DNA of 64,000 nucleotides. Source: Peteryoungia ipomoeae (lineage in GTDB: Bacteria > Pseudomonadota > Alphaproteobacteria > Rhizobiales > Rhizobiaceae). Position numbers and translations under genes: made by a program. Positions within the stretch are counted from its first letter, which is position 1, and every line of letters begins with the position of its first letter. The DNA is taken from NCBI RefSeq assembly GCF_004912165.1, contig NZ_STGV01000007.1:62001-126000 (forward strand). The letters are read 5' to 3'. Below, one piece after another: positions 45,375 through 54,181 of the stretch. The notes below the pieces were generated by a model. The model ran no database searches, had not been told where the DNA came from, and saw only the letters and a program-made list of their open reading frames with translations.

Positions 45375-45520
45375 AATGCGCTGCTCCGTGTGGAAAATTG
45401 CGTTTCGAAGTCTGCGAAAAATGCAACCAATAAGTTTATTAATTAGATTGTTGCATACTTCAAATTGCAATGCAAGAATGCTCCACACGTTGAGACGGTA
45501 AATCAGAATGGGGGTGATGG
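45375..45520. promoter_or_regulatory. AT-rich divergent promoter with nested inverted repeats
   Basis: The 146 bases between the PRTase gene and queD are much richer in A+T than their neighbours. An outer inverted repeat CGTGTGGA (45387-45394) / TCCACACG (45482-45489) encloses an inner one ATGCAAC (45421-45427) / GTTGCAT (45450-45456). Such symmetry suits an operator that controls both directions at once. The regulator is unknown. Confidence 0.5.
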
Positions 45521-46069
45521 ATGGCGGACGGACATCTGATTACACGGGAGATCGGCATCGATGCGGCGCATCGAATTCCATTTCATGCGAGCAAATGCTG
45601 CAATCTGCATGGCCATCGTTACCGGATCGCCGCAACCTGCAGCGGACCGCTGTTTGATGCTGGCGAGCAGGAGGGCATGGTTCTCGACTTCGGCTTCCTC
45701 AAGGCTGAAATGATGGAGCAGATCGACGCCGCTTGTGACCATGGCATGATGATCTGGATTGACGATCCCTGGATCCGTTCTTTTCTTGCTTTGCCGGAGA
45801 GCCCGCAAGGCGTTGCGACCTTGGAGCAATATCGCGCTGAGATGCGCGAGACCGGCCAGAAGCTGATCATGGGGCCATTCGGGAAAACCCTGCTTATGAC
45901 AACAGTGCCGACGGCGGAGAACCTTGCGCGGCACTGGTTCAACCTACTGGCGCCGCGCGTCAAAGCCCGCAGCGGCAACCAGGCCACGCTGCTGCGCATC
46001 GATGTCTGGGAGACGCCCAACTGCGTGGCGACCTACACCGCACCGCAGGTGAATGGCGGATCAGTGTAA
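45521..46069 (+). CDS. queD: 6-carboxy-tetrahydropterin synthase
   Basis: A 182-residue enzyme making 6-carboxy-tetrahydropterin from dihydroneopterin triphosphate, the second preQ0 step. Zinc histidines are His17 (DAAHRIPF), His30 and His32 (NLHGHRY); the catalytic Cys is 26 or 27. It is longer than classical QueD (about 120), with an insert near residues 80-110. Divergent from the PRTase operon and followed by a terminator-like hairpin. Counterpart of ToyB. Confidence 0.92.
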   Translation: MADGHLITREIGIDAAHRIPFHASKCCNLHGHRYRIAATCSGPLFDAGEQEGMVLDFGFLKAEMMEQIDAACDHGMMIWIDDPWIRSFLALPESPQGVATLEQYRAEMRETGQKLIMGPFGKTLLMTTVPTAENLARHWFNLLAPRVKARSGNQATLLRIDVWETPNCVATYTAPQVNGGSV

Positions 46070-46088
46070 GCACCGGCGGTGCGGTTTT
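46070..46088 (+). terminator. Probable rho-independent terminator after queD
   Basis: GCACC-GGC-GGTGC forms a five-bp stem directly after the queD stop, followed by GGTTTTGT. The stem is short, so the call is moderate. Confidence 0.5.
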
Positions 46089-46636
46089 GTCTGTCACCGA
46101 CTGCGATCCTCAACTTCCCTGAGCGGCTTGAGTGATTGGACACCTTTGGCAACGCCTGCCTGGCTAAGCCCGCAAAAGTCCAATTTTTTCCCCAAACAGT
46201 CCATTTCGCAGTTTGGGCTATGGCCCTAGCTTTTGGTTCGCGCCGTGCGACGTGCGGTGCGCGAAAGGGGCAGGGAGGAGCTGTCCTTGATCAGGAGGAG
46301 ACCGTCCGGCGACGGCAAGGGAGAGAGAAATCTTCACCGCTGTAAAGCTTGATGCAAAATCCGGGTACGCTGATCGTTTAAGTCAGGTCTCGGCCGACGC
46401 CATCGCGGCGCATTCTTTCTGAGGGAGGGTGCATCGCTGTCGGTCTGGACAGGTTCGATCGGTATTCTGGTGGCGTCGGGGCAAACGAACAGCGGAGAGA
46501 AGTGGCTCCCGACAATGATGATGAGCGCTCCTGCAGTTTCCGACTGTTGCGGGACACTTGCCTCATGTCGTTGGCATCTGACCGTCTGTCACCGAGTTTG
46601 ATTTAGGTCACGTCATTTTAGAGGAAGGAGACAAAT
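46089..46636. other. Intergenic region before the aldehyde dehydrogenase
   Basis: About 550 bases without a credible gene; short frames lack a family and a ribosome site. It contains an inverted repeat CCCAAAC-N13-GTTTGGG (46191-46217) of unknown use. The right border of the deazapurine cluster probably lies here. Confidence 0.5.
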
Positions 46637-48088
46637 ATGGACGCGCTTGGTTTGATCATTCGTCACGAGGAGGCGGAAGCTTCCAACGGAGCCACATTCG
46701 AACGCCTCAATCCGATATCCGGAAAGGTTGCCACACGGGCCGCCGCGGCCTCGGTCGATGATGCGATTGCAGCCGTGGATGCGGCCGCTGCCGCATTCCC
46801 GGCCTGGTCACGCACATCGCCCAAGGAGCGCCGGACCATCCTCTCGAAGGCCGCCGATATCCTGTCGTCCAAGGCGCCGCAATTCGTCGAGGCCATGGGG
46901 GCAGAAATCGGCGCAACTGCCGGCTGGGCCCATTTCAATGTCATGCTGGCCTCCGACATGCTGCGTGAGGCGGCAGCCCTGACCACCCAGATTTCCGGCG
47001 AAGTCATTCCATCAAACCGTCCGGGGTCGCTTGCCATGGCCGTTCGCCAGCCGGCAGGCGTGGTGCTGTCGATGGCACCGTGGAATGCTCCCGTCATCCT
47101 TGGTGTACGATCGCTTGCCACACCGCTTGCCTGCGGCAATTGCGTGGTCATGAAAACGTCGGAGATCTGCCCGCGCACGCACCGTCTGATCGTGGACGCC
47201 CTCAACGAAGCCGGCCTTCCAAGCGGTGTCCTGAATGCCATCTCCAACGCCCCCGAAGATGCTGCCACCATCGTTGAAACGCTGATTGCCCAGCCGGCGG
47301 TTCGGCGGGTCAACTTTACCGGCTCGACTCGCGTTGGCCGCATCATTGCAGAAACCGCGGGGCGGCATCTGAAACCGGCCCTTCTGGAACTCGGTGGCAA
47401 GGCGCCGTTGGTGGTGCTTGACGATGCCGATATCGAGGCGGCAGTCGCGGCTGCTGCCTTCGGCGCCTATATGAACCAGGGCCAGATCTGCATGTCGACC
47501 GAACGTCTTGTCGTTGACGACAAGATCGCCGACGCTTTCGTCGCGGCGCTTGGTGCCAAGGCAAAGACGCTGAAGGCTGGCGATCCGACCGTCGGCGATA
47601 CACCGCTCGGCTGCGTGGTGGATGCAACGGCGGCAGATCGCATCGGTCAGCTGGTCAAGGATGCCGTGAACAAGGGTGCCGTGCTCGTCGCGGGTGGGCA
47701 GGTGGAGGGAACCGTCGTCCAGGCGACGGTGCTCGACAAGGTGACGCCTTCGATGCGGATCTATTCCGAGGAATCCTTCGGACCGGTGGTCAGTGTCGTG
47801 CGTGTGGGCTCCGTGGATGAGGCGGTGCGTGTCGCCAATGATACCGAATACGGGCTTTCTGCTGCGGTCTTTGGTCGTGATGTCAATCGGGCGCTTGCCG
47901 TTGCCCGCCGGATCGAATCCGGCATCTGCCACGTGAACGGACCAACTGTGCATGATGAGGCTCAGATGCCGTTTGGCGGCGTCAAGGCCTCGGGCTACGG
48001 CCGCTTTGGCGGCAAGGCGGGCATTGCCGAGTTCACCGACCTTCGCTGGATTACCATCCAGGATGGTGACCTCCACTACCCGATTTGA
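46637..48088 (+). CDS. Aryl-aldehyde dehydrogenase (vanillin/salicylaldehyde type)
   Basis: A 483-residue NAD(P)-dependent aldehyde dehydrogenase. It has the NAD loop FTGSTRVGR, catalytic Glu in LELGGKAP (about residue 253) and catalytic Cys in NQGQICMSTER (about 287). Overall pattern resembles the DoxF/NahF/Vdh branch acting on benzaldehydes. Ribosome site GGAAGGAG. It is followed by a terminator and an AraC-type gene that may control it. A link to the deazapurine genes is not evident. Confidence 0.9.
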   Translation: MDALGLIIRHEEAEASNGATFERLNPISGKVATRAAAASVDDAIAAVDAAAAAFPAWSRTSPKERRTILSKAADILSSKAPQFVEAMGAEIGATAGWAHFNVMLASDMLREAAALTTQISGEVIPSNRPGSLAMAVRQPAGVVLSMAPWNAPVILGVRSLATPLACGNCVVMKTSEICPRTHRLIVDALNEAGLPSGVLNAISNAPEDAATIVETLIAQPAVRRVNFTGSTRVGRIIAETAGRHLKPALLELGGKAPLVVLDDADIEAAVAAAAFGAYMNQGQICMSTERLVVDDKIADAFVAALGAKAKTLKAGDPTVGDTPLGCVVDATAADRIGQLVKDAVNKGAVLVAGGQVEGTVVQATVLDKVTPSMRIYSEESFGPVVSVVRVGSVDEAVRVANDTEYGLSAAVFGRDVNRALAVARRIESGICHVNGPTVHDEAQMPFGGVKASGYGRFGGKAGIAEFTDLRWITIQDGDLHYPI

Positions 48089-48116
48089 TCCTCTGTTCGT
48101 CGATCGTGAGATTTGC

Positions 48117-48154
48117 CCGCTGCCGCCCTCATCGGTCGGCAGCGGTTTGCTTTT
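48117..48154 (+). terminator. Rho-independent terminator after the aldehyde dehydrogenase gene
   Basis: CCGCTGCCG (48117-48125) and CGGCAGCGG (48137-48145) form a perfect nine-bp stem with an 11-base loop, followed by TTTGCTTTT. Confidence 0.65.
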
Positions 48155-48273
48155 GCGGTTTGTGTGAACTCGCCCCCTCCTTTGCTCCAAGGCCTTCGTT
48201 TCAAAGCCGCAATGGACACGACCCTTGCTAAATTGTAGGTCTCTATCTGTCAGTTTTGGGAGGAGCGGACACG

Positions 48274-49149
48274 ATGGTAGAGCTCGCTTCGGTCACGGAC
48301 AGGAGGCCCGATGCGGATGTGACCGAGATCCGCAGTCAACTTACAGACTGCGAATGGACCTTTCGTGATGAGCACTATCGCGGGGTCGTCCTCGTTACTG
48401 GCCGCGGTCGCCTTTCCTTTGAAGGGTCAGATTTGTCTTTTGTCGCGCCGTGCCTCATCTGGCTGCCGGCAAGCAGAGCTGCGCGGCTTTTCGTAGAAGC
48501 CGGCACAAGGGGTATGGCCCTTGCCCTCACCGAAGTGGGATTGGCGCGGTCCATTCCTGTCGGCGCCGATGCGGCGCAGATCCGTGCAGCGCTTGCGCGT
48601 CCAACAACAGCCTCGAAGCTCGAACCGCGTCAAGCGCGACGTCTGGCGGAGACGTTGGAGGCAATCCTGGACGAGGGTCGTCATGAGCGTCCGGGAGTGC
48701 AGGACTGCGTGAAGCATCATCTTGCGATCTTCTTCATTGCAACCTGGCGCCTTGCCGGTCCGGTCCCGCGGGAAAGTCCACCTTTGCCGGCAGCGATCGT
48801 CCATCGTTTTCTGCATGCCGTCGAACTGCATTTGCGGGAACACTGGACGACAACCCAGTATGCGAGCGAGGTCGGCGTTTCAGCCGATCAGCTCAATGCC
48901 ACCCTGCGGCGGGCGACGGGGCGGTCTGCGCGCGCGCTGATCCATGAACGGCTGGTGCTGGAAGCCGAAGCGCTCCTGGACGACTCCCGCCTGCAGATCC
49001 GTGAGATTGCCGAGGAACTCGGCTTCAGCGATGCCGCTTATTTCAGCCGTTTCTACAAACGCCATACCGGCGGATCGCCCAAGCGGCAGCGACGTGGTCT
49101 CGCCTCTCGCGAGGACGTGCCTGCGGCGTCGTTTGCTGCCTGGCCGTGA
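48274..49149 (+). CDS. AraC-family transcriptional regulator
   Basis: A 291-residue regulator with an N-terminal cupin-like region (GRLSFEGSDLSFVAP) and a C-terminal double helix-turn-helix (about 190-275): TTQYASEVGVSADQLNATLR, then IREIAEELGFSDAAYFSRFY, the AraC signature. The ATG at 48274 follows GGGAGGAG; a TTG at 48256 is less likely. It may activate the adjacent aldehyde dehydrogenase gene; this is inferred from position. Confidence 0.88.
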   Translation: MVELASVTDRRPDADVTEIRSQLTDCEWTFRDEHYRGVVLVTGRGRLSFEGSDLSFVAPCLIWLPASRAARLFVEAGTRGMALALTEVGLARSIPVGADAAQIRAALARPTTASKLEPRQARRLAETLEAILDEGRHERPGVQDCVKHHLAIFFIATWRLAGPVPRESPPLPAAIVHRFLHAVELHLREHWTTTQYASEVGVSADQLNATLRRATGRSARALIHERLVLEAEALLDDSRLQIREIAEELGFSDAAYFSRFYKRHTGGSPKRQRRGLASREDVPAASFAAWP

Positions 49150-49432
49150 CCAATAAAAGTCAAGCTAGCGGCTGAGGTTCCTGCCCGTAACCGAGCCGAT
49201 TTGGCAGTATCGATACCGTGCGACAGCGCCGCAACGACATGTCATGACGATTGCCGGCGAGTAGGCGGGTTTGCCTAATATGCGCAATATCAGCTCTTTA
49301 GCTGTTCGGCGCTGCCATTTTTGTGCATGATTTAAGGGCACGTTATCTATCTGACATTGAGTTAATTTCGTCGTTGCTCCGTTAAGGTATAATTAGAATA
49401 GCTGCATGTAATCTTCCGGAAGGGAGATTACC

Positions 49433-52400
49433 ATGAGCGAAGACGTCACAAATGTTCTGGAAGCGAAGCTCTATGAAGCGACGGACCAGTTTTCGACACT
49501 GAGTGGAATTGCCGGTGCGCGATCCGATGAAGCCTCAGTTGTTCAAAGTGCGGAAGATGATCGATCGGCCATAAGCGCCGGCGAGTCTGGCCAGACGCCG
49601 TCGTCGGTGGTGGTCTCGGGCGTGACATCCAGTGCGCCGGGCGGCACCCTCGGACAAAGCCTCGGTGAAAATGATGCGGCTAGCCCGGTGGCGGGGACCT
49701 CCGCCAATGCGGCTCGTGCAGGTGGCGCACAGCAACGCGCGACCGACCCCACTCAGCAGGCCGCACTCGAAGGCAGCGACGCTCTGCCTTTGGATACCGC
49801 AACAGCGACCGGAATGGTGTCGCAGGCAACAAATTTCCTTGATGAAGACGCAGGTGCTGGACCCGAAGGCGAAACCCCGGCGCCAGGCGATGATCTGCCA
49901 GCGGAAAACCCCGATGGTCCCGATGATAGCGAGGGTCCTGGAGATCCCGACGGTCCTGGAGATTCCGATGATCCCAGCGAACCCGGTGATGGTCCGGGCC
50001 CAGACGGTCCCGGCGGCGGGCCAGCCGGTCCTGGAGGCCCTGATGATCCTGGAGGCCCAGGAGGCCCTGGCGGTCCCGGCGGTCCGGGGACGGGTGATCC
50101 GGAGGACGACATCGATCTTGTTCTCGATACAGTCGTTGACTTGCCGCTCATAGACCCGATCGTTGCGGATGTTGATGTGATCTTGGATCCGATCGAGACG
50201 CTGGTTGGCAAGGATATTGACATCATTGTCGGCGCGGATCTTGACCTTGATCATCTCACTCCGGTTGTCGACCAGGTTCTGGGCACGCTGCCGGGCGGGC
50301 TGTTGGGTACGGGGCCAGATCAATCGGGAGATACCGATCTGACCGTTGACCTCCTTGCCGATCTTGGCCTCGGATCGCCGATCATTGGCGACGTCGATGT
50401 CATCCTCGATCCCGTCGAGAACCTTCTCGGAACTGACATTGATATCGACGTGGATGCGATCGTCGACACCGAAGTGCTTTCCGACATCGTGAGTGGTGCG
50501 ACGAGCGTGCTCGAGGGAGGCGCTGGATCGCTGATCGATAGCCTCGTAGGATTGGGCGGCGGCCTCCTCGGCGCAGCACCGGACCAGCATGGTGATACCG
50601 ATCTGACGGTCGATGGTCTCGTCGATCTTGGTCTGGGCACTCCGGTTCTGGCGGATCTGGATGTCAACCTGGACCTGGTGGAAACCTTGCTGGGCAGCGA
50701 CATTGATGTCGATCTCGATGCTCTCGTCGACGCTACCGGCGGCGGCGTTTTGGGTGAAGTCGTGACCAGCGTTGGCGGTGCGACGGGCTCCCTGCTCGAC
50801 AGTTTGCTTGATGGGAGCGGCCTTCTCGGCGATGGCGGCCTCTTAGGCGCGGCGCCCGATCAGGATGCGGACACCGATCTGACGGTCGATGCCGTCGTGG
50901 ATCTTGGTCTTGGTGCACCGCTGGTGGCTGATGTCGATGTTGTGCTTGATCTGGTCGAAAACCTGCTCGGCACGGATATCGATGTCGATCTGGATGCAGA
51001 CCTTGCCGATCTGGCGAACGGGGCAGGCGGCCTGGTTTCGGGCCTCACCGATGGCGGTCTGCTGGGTGGTGATGGCCTTCTCGGCGATGGCGGCCTTCTG
51101 GGTGCTGCACCCGCTCAGGATGCGGATAGCGATCTGACGATCGATGCCGTCGCCGATCTTGGTCTTGGTGCACCGCTGGTAGCCGATGTCGACGTTGTGC
51201 TTGATCCTGTCGAAAACCTGCTCGGCACGGATATCGATGTCAATGTGGATGCAGATCTTGCCGATGTGGCGAACGGGGCCGGCGGCCTGGTTTCGGGCCT
51301 CACCGATAGCGGTCTTCTGGGTGGTGATGGCCTTCTCGGCGATGGCGGCCTTCTGGGTGCTGCACCCGCTCAGGATGCGGATAGCGATCTGACGATCGAT
51401 GCCGTCGCCGATCTTGGTCTTGGTGCACCGCTGGTAGCCGATGTCGACGTTGTGCTTGATCCTGTCGAAAACCTGCTCGGCACGGATATCGATGTCGATC
51501 TGGATGCAGATCTTGCCGATCTGGCGAACGGGGCAGGCGGCCTAGTTTCGGGCCTCACCGATGGCGGTCTGCTGGGTGGTGATGGCCTTCTCGGCGATGG
51601 CGGCCTTCTGGGTGCTGCACCCGCTCAGGATGCGGATAGCGATCTGACGATCGATGCCGTCGCCGATCTTGGTCTTGGTCCACCGCTGGTAGCCGATGTC
51701 GACGTTGTGCTTGATCCTGTCGAAAACCTGCTCGGCACGGATATCGATGTCAATGTGGATGCAGATCTTGCCGATCTGGCGAACGGGGCAGGCGGCCTGG
51801 TTTCGGGCCTCACCGATGGCGGTCTGCTGGGTGGTGATGGCCTTCTCGGCGATGGCGGTCTTTTGGGTGCGGCGCCCTCTCAGGATGCGGACACCGATCT
51901 GACGATCGATGCCGTCGCGGATCTTGGTCTTGGCATGCCTCAGCTCGTCGATTCTGAAATTGTGCTCGACCCTGTGGAGGATCTGCTCGGCACCGACATA
52001 GACGTCGACCTTGACGCCGTTGCCGATGTCGGTGGCCTGCTGGCAGGTGTCGATACAACAGGCGGTGCTGGATCTTTGCTGGATGTCGGAGGTTCAGATA
52101 CCGGCACCACCGGCGATACGGATCTGACACTCGATATAGACTTGGTGGACGCCATCGTAGCTGATGCCGACGTCAATCTCGATCTCATCGAAAGCGTTCT
52201 TGGAACGGATATCGATGTGAACATCGATCTTGGCCTCGATCTCGCGAGCTTCGATTCGCTCCTGAGTGGAGGTGACCTTTCGGGCGGCAACCTGACACTC
52301 GACCAGTTGATGACCATTGACGTCGGAAGCGTATCGACGGGGTCGCTCACGGGCAGCCTGACGGCGGTTTCCGGATCGCTGTTTGCAGCAACTTCGACAA

Positions 52401-52468
52401 GCAGCGGCTCGACGGCGAGCAGTCCGCCCTCTCTCTTCTCAGGTTTCGGCGGTGGTCTCTTTGGATAA
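49433..52468 (+). CDS. Acidic repeat protein, predicted type I secretion substrate
   Basis: A 1011-residue protein without Sec signal. Order: variable N-terminal region (1-140), a Pro/Gly/Asp-rich, partly collagen-like stretch (about 145-222), then about eight acidic repeats built around DTDLTVD-x-DLGLG and ENLLGTDIDVD-type blocks (to about 925), and a Ser/Thr/Gly-rich C terminus. I recognise no named family; it looks like a surface or matrix protein. The GGAAGGGAG ribosome site fixes the start. Two ABC genes, an HlyD gene and regulators follow directly, so it is almost surely their cargo. Confidence 0.75.
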   Translation: MSEDVTNVLEAKLYEATDQFSTLSGIAGARSDEASVVQSAEDDRSAISAGESGQTPSSVVVSGVTSSAPGGTLGQSLGENDAASPVAGTSANAARAGGAQQRATDPTQQAALEGSDALPLDTATATGMVSQATNFLDEDAGAGPEGETPAPGDDLPAENPDGPDDSEGPGDPDGPGDSDDPSEPGDGPGPDGPGGGPAGPGGPDDPGGPGGPGGPGGPGTGDPEDDIDLVLDTVVDLPLIDPIVADVDVILDPIETLVGKDIDIIVGADLDLDHLTPVVDQVLGTLPGGLLGTGPDQSGDTDLTVDLLADLGLGSPIIGDVDVILDPVENLLGTDIDIDVDAIVDTEVLSDIVSGATSVLEGGAGSLIDSLVGLGGGLLGAAPDQHGDTDLTVDGLVDLGLGTPVLADLDVNLDLVETLLGSDIDVDLDALVDATGGGVLGEVVTSVGGATGSLLDSLLDGSGLLGDGGLLGAAPDQDADTDLTVDAVVDLGLGAPLVADVDVVLDLVENLLGTDIDVDLDADLADLANGAGGLVSGLTDGGLLGGDGLLGDGGLLGAAPAQDADSDLTIDAVADLGLGAPLVADVDVVLDPVENLLGTDIDVNVDADLADVANGAGGLVSGLTDSGLLGGDGLLGDGGLLGAAPAQDADSDLTIDAVADLGLGAPLVADVDVVLDPVENLLGTDIDVDLDADLADLANGAGGLVSGLTDGGLLGGDGLLGDGGLLGAAPAQDADSDLTIDAVADLGLGPPLVADVDVVLDPVENLLGTDIDVNVDADLADLANGAGGLVSGLTDGGLLGGDGLLGDGGLLGAAPSQDADTDLTIDAVADLGLGMPQLVDSEIVLDPVEDLLGTDIDVDLDAVADVGGLLAGVDTTGGAGSLLDVGGSDTGTTGDTDLTLDIDLVDAIVADADVNLDLIESVLGTDIDVNIDLGLDLASFDSLLSGGDLSGGNLTLDQLMTIDVGSVSTGSLTGSLTAVSGSLFAATSTSSGSTASSPPSLFSGFGGGLFG
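50330..52170 (+). repeat. Tandem 255-bp coding repeats, four nearly identical
   Basis: Units begin with D-T/S-D-L-T near 50332, 50595, 50872, 51127, 51382, 51637, 51892 and 52121. The central copies (50872-51900) are exactly 255 bp apart and almost identical at DNA level, including silent positions. This points to recent duplication or gene conversion and makes the array prone to length change and to assembly collapse. Confidence 0.92.
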
Positions 52469-52483
52469 AGTGAAAAGGCTGAA

Positions 52484-54181
52484 ATGAAGACGATCGCAGG
52501 CCAGACCTCCGTCAAGCCGGCAATGCTTTATCGGGCGCCCGTTGCCATTCTCTTGACCATGACGATGGCACTCAACATCCTTAGCCTGACTGTGCCGCTG
52601 GCGGCGCAGCTGGTCTTCAACCGGATTTTGCCGTCGCCGGGGTCGTCAACGCTTTCTGTGGTCGTTGGCGGCGTCGCAATCCTGGCACTCATGGAAGCCC
52701 TTCTGCGTCTCGCACGCGGCTTCATCCTGCTGGAAGCCAGTCGGGTAACCACCTCCGATATCACCCGCAAGGTGCTTGGCCGGCTCGTGCAGAGCGATTT
52801 TGTTGCGGGAACACGCGGTGCCGCTCGCAGTCTGGACTACTTCACCCGCATCGCGCAGGTCTCCGAGCGGCATAGTGGCAAGCTTCTCGTTGGCGCCGCG
52901 GAGTTGATGTTCCTGCCCGTCATCCTCGCTCTGATCTTTGCAATTTCGCCGGTCCTGGGCGTGTTGTTCAGCATATGTCTGGTCGGGGGGCTGCATCTCT
53001 CCTTGACGGGCGCCACGGCTCTGCGCCGGCATTCCACGCTGCTCAATCGACTTGTTGAGCGTCGTTACCGCTTCTTGTTGGGCATCCTGTCGGCGATTCA
53101 CCCTCTCAAGGCCCAGGTTATCGAAGAGATGCTTTTGCGCCAGTACGAGAACCTTCAACGAGGTATCGCCCGCACCAGCATGAAAACAGCGGATGCCTCG
53201 AACAGTCTCCTGAATGGCGTCATGCTGACAAACCAGGCGATTACAATCACCGCGCTCCTTTACGGCGCCTATGCGATCAACAACGGCCTGATGACCCTCG
53301 GCGCGCTCTCCGCCGTCATTCTCCTCGGCGGCCGTCTGATTGCGCCGGTCCAGCGCGCAGTCTTCATTCTCGTCCAGGCGCGCGACCTTTGCGATGCCGA
53401 AGAGGTCGTCTCCGATCTCATGCACCGGCCGATCGCGCGCCAGGCAGCGGCGCCAATCCAGATCGAAAACGTCGGTCGTGTCGAACTGCAACGGGTTGGT
53501 TTTGCCGATCCGGATTCGCCCTCGCAGGGTTTCCACGGTCTCGACCTCACCCTTCAGCCCGGAGAGATGATCGCGCTCAGCGGCCCTTCGAAGCGCGCAT
53601 CGACGGAGCTTCTGCGCATCATGGCCGGTCTTTCGCATCCTGCTGAAGGCAGTGTGAAGTTGAACGGGATACCGGCTGACCAATACCCGCTCGCGCAGCT
53701 TAACCGTGCTGTCGGCTATGTCGTCGGCAATCCTGTCCTCTTTGCGGGTACGATCAGGGACAACATCACGCGGTTCGGCGAGGTTGCGCTTGAGGAGGTG
53801 TGGAGCGTGGCCAACATGCTTGGCCTGCAAGGCTCTCTGAACGAGCTGCCGAGAGGTCTCGATACGCAGGTCACCGGCACGTCGAGCGAAAGTATTCCGA
53901 CGAGCCTTTGTCAGCAGATATCAATTTTGCGCTCCATCGTACTTCGCCCGCGCATCCTTCTCCTGGACGATGTCGATCGCGGCCTGGATCGGCAAGGCTA
54001 TGGCAATCTGCAGAGGTTTATCGCCACGATACGCGGACAGGCGACCATCGTGATCGTATCCGATGACCGCAATCTGATGGCTGGTGCCGAACGCCGCCTG
54101 ATTATCACCCCAACCGGACTGCACGCGGATGACACCGCCGTTCAGCGCGGGCTGTCGACCTACAGGAGCCTCAAGCTGTGA
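52484..54181 (+). CDS. Type I secretion ABC protein with degenerate ATPase site
   Basis: A 565-residue half-transporter with six membrane helices (about residues 18-300) and an ATPase domain that lacks its key residues. Walker A reads GPSKRASTE (about 367-375) without Gly-Lys, the signature region reads SESIPTSLCQQ, Walker B reads LLLDDVD with no catalytic Glu, and the H-loop reads VSDDRN without His. It probably cannot hydrolyse ATP and must pair with the ABC protein encoded next, whose start overlaps its stop by four bases. Confidence 0.87.
   Translation: MKTIAGQTSVKPAMLYRAPVAILLTMTMALNILSLTVPLAAQLVFNRILPSPGSSTLSVVVGGVAILALMEALLRLARGFILLEASRVTTSDITRKVLGRLVQSDFVAGTRGAARSLDYFTRIAQVSERHSGKLLVGAAELMFLPVILALIFAISPVLGVLFSICLVGGLHLSLTGATALRRHSTLLNRLVERRYRFLLGILSAIHPLKAQVIEEMLLRQYENLQRGIARTSMKTADASNSLLNGVMLTNQAITITALLYGAYAINNGLMTLGALSAVILLGGRLIAPVQRAVFILVQARDLCDAEEVVSDLMHRPIARQAAAPIQIENVGRVELQRVGFADPDSPSQGFHGLDLTLQPGEMIALSGPSKRASTELLRIMAGLSHPAEGSVKLNGIPADQYPLAQLNRAVGYVVGNPVLFAGTIRDNITRFGEVALEEVWSVANMLGLQGSLNELPRGLDTQVTGTSSESIPTSLCQQISILRSIVLRPRILLLDDVDRGLDRQGYGNLQRFIATIRGQATIVIVSDDRNLMAGAERRLIITPTGLHADDTAVQRGLSTYRSLKL

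Noticed and set aside
37821..46069. Queuosine tRNA-modification operon
   Set aside because: FolE/QueD/QueE/QueC fit, but QueF, Tgt and QueA are absent, while nucleotide-forming and nitrile-hydrating enzymes are present and coupled to them.
37821..46069. Dpd-type 7-deazaguanine DNA modification system
   Set aside because: No DpdA transglycosylase or Dpd helicase/nuclease genes are seen; the PRTase, PurA/PurB and phosphatase set points to a free nucleoside instead.
46191..46217. Terminator hairpin CCCAAAC/GTTTGGG
   Set aside because: The T-run precedes the hairpin on the plus strand and the minus strand has an A-run after it, so it cannot be a rho-independent terminator in either direction.
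46136..46345. 69-codon plus-strand frame after queD
   Set aside because: No ribosome site, no recognisable family and position just behind a terminator-like hairpin; likely chance.
50330..52170. Satellite or non-coding repeat array
   Set aside because: The 255-bp period is a multiple of three, the frame is open throughout and the units encode a regular acidic motif.
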